DNA of 64,000 bases from Clostridium polyendosporum (GCF_018332455.1 NZ_BOPZ01000013.1:27430-91429), one strand, 5' to 3'; counted from the stretch's first letter, positions 15,313 to 25,220 are shown. The notes: generated from the sequence alone by a model not told the origin. Numbers and translations: made by a program.

Positions 15313-17802
15313 CTACTTCATTTGATACTGTTTTCCAAAAAGCAAATCATATTGTATAAGCTTATAGTCACTTATAACTTTTTCATTTAATAAATCTTGA
15401 CTATTAATATTATTTTGAAGGTATGGATAATCTTTTCTTAATTCATCCAATATATTAAAATAACTTGGATAATAGACATTGGAATCCTTTAGTACTTGCA
15501 ATGCTATTTGAGCTGGTGAAATTGGGGTATCAAGAGATTTTATTTCTTTGTAATTTGACCAGGCAACAAACGGAGTTTCATAGTTAGTTATATCCTTACT
15601 GATATTATTAATATCCTTAAAATAATCTAACTTATTATACACATCATAAACACCTTCAGGGTATCCTAATCTTGGCAAATGGTCACCAAAGTAGTAAACG
15701 ATGGTAGGCGTACCGCTCTTACTTAATGAATCAATAAGTTTTCCAAGTGCCTTATCTGAATCGTAAATTCCTGAAGCATAATTGCTAAGTATGGAAGTTT
15801 CAATATCATTTAACTTATCAGATTTCGCAGTAACTTCTAGGGGATTATAAATATCATAGTAAGGATCGTGATTTTGCATAGTAACAGCAAATATAAATTT
15901 AGGATTATTATCCTCATTTAAAGTATTAAGAATTTTATCCACAAGCTTATCATCTGAAATATTAAGTCCTTTGTTATCAGTATTTTTATTGAAGCCTGAA
16001 ATATCTATAAATTTGTCAAAACCTAAATAATTATATACCTTATTTCTATTATAAAACTCACCGTCATTAGGATGTATTGCAATTGTTTTATAGTCATTAT
16101 TTTTTAGTACAGTAGCTATACTTGGAGTATTTCTTCTTAGATACGCATTATAAGGTATAACACCAGGATTCGTAAAATATGTTGATAGTCCTGTCAAAGC
16201 TTCAAACTCTACATTAGCAGTACCCCCTCCAAATACTGGCGAAACAATTTTTCCTTTTTGGTATTGTTTAAGATTTTTATTAATATCTTTACTAAAAGAA
16301 ACATTATCAAATTGAGTTGGATCCCAAAAGCTCTCACTCATTATCATTACTATATTAGGTTTCTTATTAGAATTTACGGTAGCTTGAACAGTATTATCAC
16401 TAGCAAGTGATTCAGCTATTGCACTAATTTTTTCCTCAGAATAATCCTTAGGTTTATCATCGAGGTACATCTTCAAATCTGTAGCATAAAAGAAATTCTG
16501 CATAAAAAACCCATTGGCCAATACCTCATCTTTACCAACATACCATGATTTACCCATGCCCAAATCTGATAATAAGTCATCTCTACTTGTTATCATAAAA
16601 TTTGCTATATTTAAAACCAAAGCAATTGGAAGCAAATATAAAACTGGCTTAGGCTTAAGTGTCCTTACAACAGCTTTTCTAAATTTAATTATTATAAATA
16701 GAAAAACTACTGCAACAGCAACAGCTATAGTTATAATTTTAGTACTAATGTATCCACCTGAGATTAACAACGCATTCTTTATAAGATAAATATCCCATGG
16801 ATATAATGGTTCATCAAAAAATTTTATTTTAATAAAATTTCCTAAAATCAAAAATGATCCAAGTATAATAATTATTAATGTAGATAATCCCATATTAATA
16901 ATTGAAATTAAAGCCAGATAAACTCCTGATAAAAAAGTAATATTTAATATTGATTTTAAAGATATTATACTTTTAGCTGTAGTTAAGAGTTGCCCTCTTA
17001 TTGTATACTCACCTACAAAAACCAGTATAAAAATAACACTGAAAAATATAACAAAATTTAATATGTATTTGTTTAAAATCTTAATATTTAAATCTTTAAA
17101 AGCATATTTATTAGCTTTAAATAAACATGTATATCTATAAATTAAGTAATTTACGCTTAAAGAAAAAGAGATATAAAACAAAACGATATATGGTAGAAGT
17201 ACTAAATTTTCACCTCTCTTAGTATGAAACTTTAAAAAGGATATATTTTCAGTGATTGATAATCCCCTGGATTTTAAAATACATACTACCAATGCTAGAA
17301 AAGAAATAATCAAAATCGTTAAAATTATTTTAATCTGATTTTTTGGTTTTTGAAGTTTCACATCTCTTATCATGTATCCAAATAAGTATATAGGATAAAA
17401 CACTATAGTAAATATTGGTATATTAATATTTACTATGGAGAAAAAATATATAGCTAAAAAACTAACTACTATTGAAGTTAAAAAAACTCGTTTAAATTTA
17501 ATTATTTTTGGAGTTATATATCTCCAAATAAAAAATGAAATTATAAACATATTGAACGAATAAATATTATCCCTAAACGTCATTAATAAGAACAATACAT
17601 TTACTGCTAATAAAGTTAAACCTTTTCTTTTATCTGAATTAAATCTAGTTACCCCTAACGTAAAAATATTAAAGGAACTAATTAGAGTATTTGCTAAAAT
17701 TAATTTTGCATTATTGATTTTAACTATATCTATTACTGATGCTACCAAAAACAATAGCATGAAAATAGTATTAATCTTTAGTTTATATTGTTGTTTTTTC
17801 AT
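15313..17802 (-). CDS. LtaS-family (sulfatase-fold) phosphoglycerol transferase, long form
   Basis: An 829-residue membrane enzyme of the lipoteichoic acid synthase / alkaline-phosphatase superfamily. A long hydrophobic N-terminal half (about 12 spans, residues 1-400) precedes an extracytoplasmic sulfatase domain (about 470-790). Metal and catalytic residues are visible: NIVMIMSESF (Glu), GGGTANVEFEALTG (Thr528, catalytic), AIHPNDGEFYNR, TMQNHDPYY and YYFGDHLPRLG. Such enzymes transfer glycerol phosphate from phosphatidylglycerol to glycolipid or glycans; the extra spans make it longer than S. aureus LtaS (646). The ATG at 17802 has AAGGAGG nine bases upstream; a GTG at 17823 overlaps that site and is rejected. 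Confidence 0.88.
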   Translation of the reverse strand: MKKQQYKLKINTIFMLLFLVASVIDIVKINNAKLILANTLISSFNIFTLGVTRFNSDKRKGLTLLAVNVLFLLMTFRDNIYSFNMFIISFFIWRYITPKIIKFKRVFLTSIVVSFLAIYFFSIVNINIPIFTIVFYPIYLFGYMIRDVKLQKPKNQIKIILTILIISFLALVVCILKSRGLSITENISFLKFHTKRGENLVLLPYIVLFYISFSLSVNYLIYRYTCLFKANKYAFKDLNIKILNKYILNFVIFFSVIFILVFVGEYTIRGQLLTTAKSIISLKSILNITFLSGVYLALISIINMGLSTLIIIILGSFLILGNFIKIKFFDEPLYPWDIYLIKNALLISGGYISTKIITIAVAVAVVFLFIIIKFRKAVVRTLKPKPVLYLLPIALVLNIANFMITSRDDLLSDLGMGKSWYVGKDEVLANGFFMQNFFYATDLKMYLDDKPKDYSEEKISAIAESLASDNTVQATVNSNKKPNIVMIMSESFWDPTQFDNVSFSKDINKNLKQYQKGKIVSPVFGGGTANVEFEALTGLSTYFTNPGVIPYNAYLRRNTPSIATVLKNNDYKTIAIHPNDGEFYNRNKVYNYLGFDKFIDISGFNKNTDNKGLNISDDKLVDKILNTLNEDNNPKFIFAVTMQNHDPYYDIYNPLEVTAKSDKLNDIETSILSNYASGIYDSDKALGKLIDSLSKSGTPTIVYYFGDHLPRLGYPEGVYDVYNKLDYFKDINNISKDITNYETPFVAWSNYKEIKSLDTPISPAQIALQVLKDSNVYYPSYFNILDELRKDYPYLQNNINSQDLLNEKVISDYKLIQYDLLFGKQYQMK

Positions 17803-18068
17803 TAAGCTATCAACCTCCTTCACTTTTGTTATAGATTATATTTATAGAAGAAATTCATATATAAATATAATTAAAAACTATGAATATTTATCATATTCAT
17901 CTATAATACACTAACTAACAAAAAAAATCATAGTTATACATTGTCTTTATATATATTAAACTTTATTTGTGTCAATTCTGTGACAAATTTGTGTAGGTTC
18001 TGTAACAAAATTATGTGAATTATTCTAAGTCACCAAATCTTTTACCAAAGGAAGTAATTGTATGAAAA

Positions 18069-18092
18069 AAGCCCCTGTCATTTAACAGGAGC
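18069..18092 (-). terminator. Terminator after the Panacea antitoxin gene
   Basis: GCTCCTGT / ACAGGGGC stem followed by six T on the minus strand, just after the stop codon at 18100. Confidence 0.75.
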
Positions 18093-18099
18093 AATTCTA

Positions 18100-19095
18100 T
18101 TACATAGAAATTTTATCAAATAAATCTCTGCTGTATTTTTGGATATCTAATAAATTAATCATATTATATCTTTCCTTAATTTCTGTAAAGTACTGAATTA
18201 TTAAATCTTTTTCAATAATTTTATTACAAGAGTCAGTATTTGAAAATCCTGCCCTAGTTAAAATCCAAGGTTTCTCATTATGCGTCATTTGCTCTAGCAC
18301 TTTACCACTATAACAGCTATAGAATTTAATAACACTCTCAATAACACTCTTTTCTACATCATTTAACTGTATAGTATTAACACCAAGTACTTCAGTATCA
18401 ATAGGTTCATACCCAAACTTTTTATATCTATCATATACTTTTCTATATACAGGACCATGTACCCAAGCTTCACAATCTTCTTTAAAAATAAAATTTCCTG
18501 TAAAAACATAATAGAAAGATTGAACATAGTATAAAAGTTTTTGCAATGCTAAAGGTGTAACATCTTCACATCTAATTAAAAGGTATTTTATTACTGAATC
18601 TATTTTGTCGTCTCTATTAATCTCTCCTACAAGATTAATAACTGCTTCTTTACTTTTATTATAAGCTATCACTTTAATTTTTTCTTTTCCAGTTTCTAAA
18701 ATGTCTAGATAGTAATATGGATCTTCATAAACTTTTTTAAGAATATCAGAATACTGTTTTGTTGGCATATCACCATCTAAATAACGACTAACCGTATGCT
18801 CTCCCCACCCTAACAATAAAGATAATGGTCTTTTTCCAATGCAATAATTATTAATAATACTTTCTATTTCTTCTACCATTACAATACTATGTCTTCTTCT
18901 ATATTCATCATATAAAATTTTTAAGTTGTAATCTGATATTTCTGATACAAAAATTTCATTACCACAATTACTACAAAAAGCTTCTTTTCCCATGTAGTCT
19001 ATTTCTTCACCTTTAAGAATAGATTTCTTTGATATTTCATGTACAAGGTATTTATATTCATCCATGCAATGTTCACAAAATCCTAAATGTTCCAT
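18100..19095 (-). CDS. Zinc-finger/HTH protein with C-terminal Panacea (DUF4065/SocA-like) domain, probable antitoxin
   Basis: A 331-residue protein in three parts. The N-terminus has two CxxC pairs (CEHC near 8, CSNC near 43), likely one zinc site. Next is a MqsA-like helix-turn-helix (KRPLSLLLGWGEHTVSRYL near 88). The C-terminal part (about 165-310) has Panacea/DUF4065 features: KIDSVIKYLLIRC, TPLALQKLLYYVQSFYYV, DCEAWVHGPVYRKVYDRY and LEQMTHNEKPW. Panacea proteins neutralise diverse neighbouring toxins. The gene follows the 136-residue gene by 27 bp in one transcript. ATG at 19095 has GGAG nine bases upstream and is preferred to the TTG at 19104. Confidence 0.8.
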   Translation of the reverse strand: MEHLGFCEHCMDEYKYLVHEISKKSILKGEEIDYMGKEAFCSNCGNEIFVSEISDYNLKILYDEYRRRHSIVMVEEIESIINNYCIGKRPLSLLLGWGEHTVSRYLDGDMPTKQYSDILKKVYEDPYYYLDILETGKEKIKVIAYNKSKEAVINLVGEINRDDKIDSVIKYLLIRCEDVTPLALQKLLYYVQSFYYVFTGNFIFKEDCEAWVHGPVYRKVYDRYKKFGYEPIDTEVLGVNTIQLNDVEKSVIESVIKFYSCYSGKVLEQMTHNEKPWILTRAGFSNTDSCNKIIEKDLIIQYFTEIKERYNMINLLDIQKYSRDLFDKISM

Positions 19096-19122
19096 ACCTT
19101 TCAACTCCTTTCACATTTAAAG

Positions 19123-19533
19123 TTATCTGAATAGATATGTAATAGGCTTGTTTCTCTTATGGAAAGAAACAGTAAACACAAACTCTCCAGACCTACTCTT
19201 GATTATATTAAACTTTAAATATATATCAATTAAACTTTGTATTCCTTCTACATCACATAACTCTCTTTGAACGCAAAATACATATAATATTTCATGTTCA
19301 TACCCTAACTTCATGTTTTGTAACCCATAACAAAAATCTGTATATTTTAAGCTCAGTAAGATTTCCACTCGTTTCTTTTCAGTTATATTGTAATCGTAAA
19401 TAAATTGTATATTCTCTTGTCTATTATCATTTAAAGATATAGTATACTTTTTCCTTCTTACACAGCTTTTAATGGTCTCTAGCAACTCTTTAATCTGTTC
19501 TTCACTGTAATCTTTTAAATAATGTTCCAACAC
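19123..19533 (-). CDS. Probable toxin partner of the Panacea antitoxin
   Basis: A 136-residue soluble basic protein. Its layout, a helical start (EEQIKELLETIKSCV), RRKKYTISLNDNRQENIQFI, then EILLSLKYTDFCYGLQN, LYVFCVQREL and FVFTVSFHKRNKP, resembles MqsR-like mRNA interferases in order of elements, but I cannot confirm it. Being the first gene before a MqsA-like/Panacea antitoxin makes a toxin role likely. The start is GTG (19533) or TTG (19530), both close to AAGGTGG. A consensus promoter and palindrome lie directly upstream. Confidence 0.6.
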   Translation of the reverse strand: MLEHYLKDYSEEQIKELLETIKSCVRRKKYTISLNDNRQENIQFIYDYNITEKKRVEILLSLKYTDFCYGLQNMKLGYEHEILYVFCVQRELCDVEGIQSLIDIYLKFNIIKSRSGEFVFTVSFHKRNKPITYLFR

Positions 19534-19573
19534 ATCACCACCTTGCTTTTTAACGACCTAGTAAGATGATAAA

Positions 19574-19602
19574 ATTGTACTATATCCAATGCTATATGTC
19601 AA
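19574..19602 (-). promoter_or_regulatory. Promoter of the toxin-antitoxin pair
   Basis: TTGACA-N17-TACAAT, about 40 bp before the toxin start. Confidence 0.8.
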
Positions 19603-19606
19603 TATT

Positions 19607-19624
19607 ATGCACTAATTAGTGCAT
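19607..19624. promoter_or_regulatory. 18-bp perfect palindrome, candidate antitoxin operator
   Basis: ATGCACTAATTAGTGCAT sits directly upstream of the -35 hexamer. Autoregulation through the antitoxin's helix-turn-helix is the usual arrangement in such pairs; the site itself is inferred. Confidence 0.6.
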
Positions 19625-19770
19625 TTTATTCATATGTTTTAATTTTTGTTAATTCTTTTCTCATCCACCTACTTTACTCATATTGCTGTCATATACTAGT
19701 CTTAAGTTAACTCATTAAACATATAATTTACAGTACATTATTCAAATATTTGTGTTAGTGGTGAGAATAA

Positions 19771-20655
19771 ATGAGATTCATAGTTTTAGGTGACTCAAAG
19801 GGTAAAAATTATGGTATAAATGAAAAGGTACTAAAGAGAATCATGGAGGAAAGCTGTAAACTAAATCCTAGTCCTCAGTTTATTGTAATGTGTGGTGATA
19901 CGGTAGCAGGCAGTATCAAAGAAGAAATATTTACTATTCAGCTGAAAAGACTAAGGATGTTGATTGAAAAACATCACCCAGCCAAACCCTTAATTCCAGT
20001 GATAGGTAACCATGAAGTTAATATTGAACCAACAGATGACCGATTTGAAAAAATCTTTAGCCAGGTTTACGATGATTTACTTATCGATGATTTTCTCATA
20101 GGCTACAATAAAACAGTGTATTATATGGATTTTGATGATACCAGAATCATAGTACTTAATGCTTTTCACTATGGATCATTACACAGAATTGACAAAGAGC
20201 AGCTTAATTGGTTCGAAGAAAAGGCTTCTGAATGTAAGAAAAATAAAATTGTATTTGTTCATTCACCGGCATTTCCTACTGGCGCCCATATTGGTCACTG
20301 TTTGGATTTATATCCTGAGGATAGAGACGCTTTCTGGAAAGTAGTTGATAAATGTGGTGTGGATATAGTTTTCTCAGGACATGAGCATAACTATTCCAGA
20401 AGAATAATAGACAGTTCATTTAATAAAGAGAAAAGTTACTATAAAAGAAGTGTTTACCAGGTAATCACAGGTGGTGGTGGTGAGAAGCTTAATCATAAAT
20501 ATAAAAGTAAAGAAGGAGTTATAATAGCTCCTATTGATGTATATCATTTTATAATTGTAGATGTGGAAATAGATTGTATTAAAGTATCTGCTATCAGTTT
20601 AAAAGGCAAAACTTTGGATGAATTCAAAATAGATAAAACTACGGTTCTAAATTAA
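19771..20655 (+). CDS. Calcineurin-like metallophosphoesterase
   Basis: A 294-residue soluble phosphoesterase with the complete dimetal motif set: GDSK (residue 8), CGDTV (about 42), GNHE (about 80), an isolated His in FVHSPAF (about 163) and GHEHNYSR (about 205). No signal peptide, so it acts in the cytoplasm or is surface-attached by other means. The substrate cannot be read from sequence; relatives cleave phosphomono- or diesters. Ribosome binding site GTGGTGAG. It is divergent from the toxin-antitoxin pair and ends at the hairpin at 20719. Confidence 0.88.
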   Translation: MRFIVLGDSKGKNYGINEKVLKRIMEESCKLNPSPQFIVMCGDTVAGSIKEEIFTIQLKRLRMLIEKHHPAKPLIPVIGNHEVNIEPTDDRFEKIFSQVYDDLLIDDFLIGYNKTVYYMDFDDTRIIVLNAFHYGSLHRIDKEQLNWFEEKASECKKNKIVFVHSPAFPTGAHIGHCLDLYPEDRDAFWKVVDKCGVDIVFSGHEHNYSRRIIDSSFNKEKSYYKRSVYQVITGGGGEKLNHKYKSKEGVIIAPIDVYHFIIVDVEIDCIKVSAISLKGKTLDEFKIDKTTVLN

Positions 20656-20718
20656 TAAGGAGCTTTAGAAGTGTTATTATCACTTAATTAAGGTTGCATA
20701 AGTTCAAGCTTGCTAAGA

Positions 20719-20774
20719 AGGATGGGATGTTCTTACTAGCGAATTATTCATCGCTGTTCTAACAATCCCATCCT
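20719..20774. terminator. Nested inverted repeat between convergent genes
   Basis: AGGATGGGAT / ATCCCATCCT encloses a second stem AGCGA / TCGCT. Tails are only moderately T-rich; a bidirectional terminator is the simplest reading. Confidence 0.55.
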
Positions 20775-20877
20775 CATCTTCAATGGCCTCTACCTCCTTC
20801 CACTGCTTCAGTTTTAATATTAGTTTTATGTAATCATGCTTATGAGAATGTACTGAATATGCTTACGAACTAAACAA

Positions 20878-21417
20878 TTATTTTACTTCCTTAACACACC
20901 AAATATCTTTATATTTTATAATAACCAGAGTATTTTCAGTAGGTTCTGATTGTCCAGCTGAAGTAGTCCAAAAATACTTAATTTTTATTTCATAAGATAA
21001 GTCATTTAACTTTTTCTTAGATACTATTTCATACCTGTCTAACCAGGGGCTCGAAGTACCTATTATCCAAAAACTTTTCTGAGGATTTCCCCATTCTTCA
21101 ATAATCTTCTTCTTTAACTCATTGCAAGCAACAGCATAATGAAACACTCCATTTCTTGTTTCCTCAGCTTTAACCCAAAGTGTTACAACTTGTTCAGGAG
21201 TAGTTGCTCCCAGTTGATCTAGTGCTTGTTTAAAGAATTCAACCTGTGCTTTAGTTTGTTGAAAATTTGCTTCATTTATAACAGGTTGTTTATTTTGGTA
21301 ACCAAGGACAACATTATTCGTTGAATTCATTCTAAAACTACCGTCATACACAGTATTCAATCTTAATAGTGTTGTAGTAATAAAAATAACTGGAGCATAT
21401 CTAAAAGCACTCTTCAT
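20878..21417 (-). CDS. Exported or membrane-anchored protein of unknown function
   Basis: About 179 residues. The N-terminus (MKSAFRYAPVIFITTTLL) is a short hydrophobic segment that may act as an export signal without an obvious cleavage site. The body contains TPEQVVTLWVKAEETRNGV, a pattern common in lipoprotein-like DUF4829/NTF2-like domains (conserved Trp, then a beta sheet ending VIIKYKDIWCVKEVK). ATG at 21417 has AAGGAAG at the right distance; upstream TTG is less likely. It may be co-transcribed with the membrane protein at 21464. Confidence 0.5.
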   Translation of the reverse strand: MKSAFRYAPVIFITTTLLRLNTVYDGSFRMNSTNNVVLGYQNKQPVINEANFQQTKAQVEFFKQALDQLGATTPEQVVTLWVKAEETRNGVFHYAVACNELKKKIIEEWGNPQKSFWIIGTSSPWLDRYEIVSKKKLNDLSYEIKIKYFWTTSAGQSEPTENTLVIIKYKDIWCVKEVK

Positions 21418-21463
21418 CGCCAACTCACTTCCTTAGTAATGAATATTTACATATTTAGAATAC

Positions 21464-21790
21464 CTAGCTATTCATTACTTTATAACTGGAAGTTAATGAT
21501 ACCTTCTTCAAAAATTTTTTATAACCAAAATAGTACCATAATAGACTCCCGCTTAGGGATAATAATAAATAATACAGTATAACATTAAATCCATTTAAAT
21601 CACTCCTAATCCCTAAATCAAATAATACCAGTATATTAAAATTTATTAATTCATTAACCGCCAATATTTCAACCAATATTCCTGTAACAATTACGTAAAA
21701 TAATAGTACTATCATAGTAAAATATTTATTTTCTGCAAATGTTGTTAAGCCTAAAATAAATGTTGAAAAAGCAGCTGAAGAAATAAACAA
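21464..21790 (-). CDS. Membrane protein, possibly N-terminally truncated
   Basis: A 108-residue stretch with about three membrane spans (residues 5-20, 24-46, 68-88) and a basic C-terminus. The only start at 21790 is TTG without a ribosome binding site, and the frame stays open upstream into the promoter region of the divergent gene, so it may be the tail of a larger transporter permease. No family recognised. Confidence 0.4.
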   Translation of the reverse strand: MFISSAAFSTFILGLTTFAENKYFTMIVLLFYVIVTGILVEILAVNELINFNILVLFDLGIRSDLNGFNVILYYLLLSLSGSLLWYYFGYKKFLKKVSLTSSYKVMNS

Positions 21791-21865
21791 GCCTATTTTT
21801 TTAGTATAATAGAATATAAGACAGTAAACAAAGTTTGAATTTTTTTTAAAAGAGGGGGATTTTAA

Positions 21866-23548
21866 GTGTTTTACGTATTATTAATTATGGTTTTAGTTGT
21901 ATTTGGGTGTGCGGAATACATATTCCTAATGCCTTTAAACCTAAGCTATTCTGGAACGTGGATCTTTGCGATTTTAGTTACCGGAGTGCTAGGAGGATTA
22001 GCTTTTCTTAAGATGTATGAAGATGAGAAATATATTTCCAGTAAAGCAAGAGTCTTGCCTTTAGCTCCTGCTATTGTAATGATTGTAGGTTTTATTGTAA
22101 TGCTAGTAGTGTCTCTTCCCATATTCAGAAGTGATGATTACAGACGTTTAATTGGAAGTGTACAAGAAAAAACCTTTACTAGTGAGATACAGGTAGTGGA
22201 TTTAACTCAGTTGCCTGTGGTTAAGGAAAATTATGCTAAATCCCTTGCAGAAAAGAAGCTTGGTAATTTAGGAAGTAAAGTAAAGATTGGCGAACCAACG
22301 TTACAAAATAACAATGGAGAATTAAGATATGTTTTTCCATTGCTACACAGAAGTTTTTTTAAATGGGCATCAAGTCCTCAAGGAACGCCAGGGTATATAG
22401 TAGTAAGCGCTACTAATGATAAGGATGTTAAATTAGTGGATGAGATAAACGGACAAAAGATTTTCATAAAATACCAAACAGAAGCTTTTTTTGGAGATGA
22501 TGTTCGGAGAAGACTTTTCTTTTCAGGTACTGGTTTAGCTACTAAGGGGTTAACAGATTTTACTTTTGAAATTGACAATACTGGTAAACCATACTGGACA
22601 ACTACAGTATATGAGCATACTATAGGGTTAAGTGGTTCAAAAGCAGTTGGAACAGCTATTATGGATACTCAAACAGGAGAGGTTAAGGTATATACTGTTG
22701 AAAACACTCCTGATTGGGTTTCTAGAATTCAACCGCAAGATATAGTTGAAAATCAAGTTAACAGTTGGGGAAAGTATGTCCATGGCTGGTGGAATTCATT
22801 CTTTTCAGAGAATGATGTTCTGAAAACTACAGAAGGATACGGGATAGTATTCAATAATGGAAGGACGTATTTTTATACTGGTATTACAGGTTCAGGTAGA
22901 GACGAATCTACTACGGGATTTATGCTGGTAGATACCAAAACAGGCCAAGCAACCTATTTTAAAATGAGTGGTGGAACAGAAATCGCTGCTGAAAAATCAG
23001 CAGAATCTGAGATTAAGAACATGGGTTATAAGGCTGCATTTCCTACTTTAATTAATGTTGAGAATATTCCCACTTACTTTATCACATTGCACGATAATGA
23101 GGGTTTGGCTAAAAGATTTGCATTGGTTTCGGTATCGAATGTTGGTATCGTAGGGGTAGGACGAGATGTAAATGAGGCTAAGGCAAGTTACTTAAAAAGT
23201 CTCAATACTAAAGGTGGTGTTCTTGGAGGCGCTGGAGAGGAAAAGACATTGGAAGCAGTAGTAATAAGAATTGGTGAATATCAATCTGAGGCTAGCTCAT
23301 ACTACGCTATAATCCTACAGGGTAACGAAAATAAACTATTTAATCCACCTATAAGTCTTTCCCCTGAGTTACCTATAACAAAGGAAGGGGATACTGTTAG
23401 GATTACATTTGTAGATACGGGATATGGCTCTATAAATGTAAAGAGTTTTGATAATTTAGTCTTTAATCAAGATTTAGCTAAAGTAGAACAGTCTGTTAAG
23501 ATGAATCAGCAAAAGGTTGAAGGTGAAGAGAAGAAAGAAAATGAATAA
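21866..23548 (+). CDS. Large membrane-anchored extracytoplasmic protein, unknown function
   Basis: A 560-residue protein: three hydrophobic segments (about 1-20, 30-50 and 70-90), then a long non-membrane domain rich in beta structure, ending in a charged tail. Conserved-looking stretches include LPVVKENYAKSLAEKKLGN, FFKWASSPQGTPGYIVVSA and a repeat-like PepSY-style element (KTGQATYFKMSGG.EIAAEKSAESEI), in which a propeptide-like fold around small residues is suggested. The start is GTG with GAGGGGGAT seven bases upstream. I know related hypothetical proteins in Firmicutes by pattern only; no function can be assigned. Confidence 0.7.
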   Translation: MFYVLLIMVLVVFGCAEYIFLMPLNLSYSGTWIFAILVTGVLGGLAFLKMYEDEKYISSKARVLPLAPAIVMIVGFIVMLVVSLPIFRSDDYRRLIGSVQEKTFTSEIQVVDLTQLPVVKENYAKSLAEKKLGNLGSKVKIGEPTLQNNNGELRYVFPLLHRSFFKWASSPQGTPGYIVVSATNDKDVKLVDEINGQKIFIKYQTEAFFGDDVRRRLFFSGTGLATKGLTDFTFEIDNTGKPYWTTTVYEHTIGLSGSKAVGTAIMDTQTGEVKVYTVENTPDWVSRIQPQDIVENQVNSWGKYVHGWWNSFFSENDVLKTTEGYGIVFNNGRTYFYTGITGSGRDESTTGFMLVDTKTGQATYFKMSGGTEIAAEKSAESEIKNMGYKAAFPTLINVENIPTYFITLHDNEGLAKRFALVSVSNVGIVGVGRDVNEAKASYLKSLNTKGGVLGGAGEEKTLEAVVIRIGEYQSEASSYYAIILQGNENKLFNPPISLSPELPITKEGDTVRITFVDTGYGSINVKSFDNLVFNQDLAKVEQSVKMNQQKVEGEEKKENE

Positions 23549-23667
23549 AATTCTTTAAATGTTTTTAAATGAGAAGCTTAAAAATTTAAGCAAAGAAAAC
23601 AAAAAAAGAGCTTATGAAAATTTTAGATAAAGTCTCTGTTCTAAAAAACTGTGTTATTGGGATTAAT

Positions 23668-23702
23668 AAATTAAGGACAACCTAGCTGGTTGTCCTTAAT
23701 TT
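23668..23702. terminator. Perfect-stem terminator
   Basis: AAATTAAGGACAACC and GGTTGTCCTTAATTT pair fully around a 5-base loop between convergent genes (21866 and 23763), with T/A tails on both sides. A copy of the 57619 repeat motif follows at about 23711-23757. Confidence 0.85.
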
Positions 23703-23762
23703 ATATTCATTTACGAGTAACTTATTTAAGATAGATACTACAGTGAAGTATATAATCTATAA

Positions 23763-25220
23763 TTAACTAGCCATTTCTCCTTGGCTTTCTGAATTTACTA
23801 TATCATTTTTAGCGGCTCTTTTAGCTAAAACAGTTGTTACAGCAAATGCGATGATAAAGGCAATTATCATTCCAACTGCGAATGGAACAATTGATCCTGG
23901 TTTAATAGAAATAATACCTGCTATACCTGCAGAGCCCATTCCAACTGCCTTTACCTTATAAAATGTTACAAAAGCGCATGCTATCCCTGATCCTATAATT
24001 CCTCCTATAAATGGATATCTTAATTTTAAATTAACACCGAACATAGCTGGTTCTGTAATACCTAATAGTGCTGAAATACCTGATGCTGATGCAATACTTT
24101 TAATTTTCTTATCTTTAGTAATAAAGAAAACTGCAAGTGTTGCTGCACCTTGTGCTATATTGGACATTGCCGCCATTGGCAATAGGAATGAACCACCTGT
24201 TTTTCCAATGTTAGCTAATAATTGTGTTTCTACTGCAATAAAGCTATGATGCATCCCAGTAATAACAATTGGTGCATAAACAAATCCCAAAATTCCCCCA
24301 CCAATAAAGCCTGTTGTATTATATAACCATACTAATCCATCTGTTAATAAGTTACCTGCAGAACGTGTAATTGGTCCTACTAATGTAAATGTTAGTATTC
24401 CTGTAATAAAAATAGTTAATAACGGTGTAAGAAGATTATCTAATGCTGATGGAATTACTTTTCTTAAATATGTTTCTATTTTTGATAAAATATAAGATGC
24501 TGCAAGAACAGGTAACACTGTACCTTGATAGCCTACTTTTTCAATCTGAAAGCCGAATATGTTCCATACTGGAATTTTACCATTCACTAATGCTCCACCA
24601 TAGCCCCAGCCATTTAACAAATCTGGGTGAACCATTAACATACCAAGTGCTGCCCCAAGATAAGGATTTCCACCAAAACGCTTTGCTGAAGAGAAACCAA
24701 TTAACACTGGTAGGAACACAAAGGATGCATTAGCAAATGTATTAATAAGTGCTGCTAAATCTATCATTTCTGGATAGGCATCAACTAATGAATTTCCTGT
24801 AATAAATAAGTCCTTTGCTGTTAATACGTTGTTGATTCCCATCAATAAACCACCGGCAACGATCGCAGGGATAATAGGAACAAAAATATCTGATAACATT
24901 TTTACAAATTGTTGAAATGGATTTAGTTTTTTGCTTCCAGCATTTTTTACATCTTGCGTGGACATTTCAGAAAGGCCTGTTAACTTTGAAAACTCTTTAT
25001 ATACTTCATTTACAATTCCTGCTCCTAATATAATTTGATATTGTCCACCTGTTGCAAAGGTACCTTTTACTGCTGATATTTCATCTAGCTGTTTTTGATT
25101 GATTTTTCCTTCATTCTGTAAAACTAAACGTAAACGAGTTGCGCAGTGTGCCGCAGCGGTAACGTTTTCTTTGCCGCCAATGGCAAGTAGAATTTCTTTT
25201 GCAATTTCTTTGTAGTTCAT
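23763..25220 (-). CDS. PTS alpha-glucoside (sucrose/trehalose-type) IIBC component
   Basis: A 485-residue sugar permease of the glucose superfamily PTS. The IIB domain (1-90) holds the phosphorylated Cys26 in AAHCATRLRL; the IIC domain (about 105-460) has around ten spans and the GYQGTVLPV and GITEPAMFGVN motifs that line the sugar site. It lacks a IIA domain, so phosphate must come from a IIA encoded elsewhere. The neighbouring oligo-1,6-glucosidase suggests an alpha-glucoside such as isomaltose, trehalose or sucrose. A GGGGGAT site precedes the ATG. The 154-bp gap from the glucosidase gene contains a hairpin, so expression may be only partly coupled. Confidence 0.9.
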   Translation of the reverse strand: MNYKEIAKEILLAIGGKENVTAAAHCATRLRLVLQNEGKINQKQLDEISAVKGTFATGGQYQIILGAGIVNEVYKEFSKLTGLSEMSTQDVKNAGSKKLNPFQQFVKMLSDIFVPIIPAIVAGGLLMGINNVLTAKDLFITGNSLVDAYPEMIDLAALINTFANASFVFLPVLIGFSSAKRFGGNPYLGAALGMLMVHPDLLNGWGYGGALVNGKIPVWNIFGFQIEKVGYQGTVLPVLAASYILSKIETYLRKVIPSALDNLLTPLLTIFITGILTFTLVGPITRSAGNLLTDGLVWLYNTTGFIGGGILGFVYAPIVITGMHHSFIAVETQLLANIGKTGGSFLLPMAAMSNIAQGAATLAVFFITKDKKIKSIASASGISALLGITEPAMFGVNLKLRYPFIGGIIGSGIACAFVTFYKVKAVGMGSAGIAGIISIKPGSIVPFAVGMIIAFIIAFAVTTVLAKRAAKNDIVNSESQGEMAS

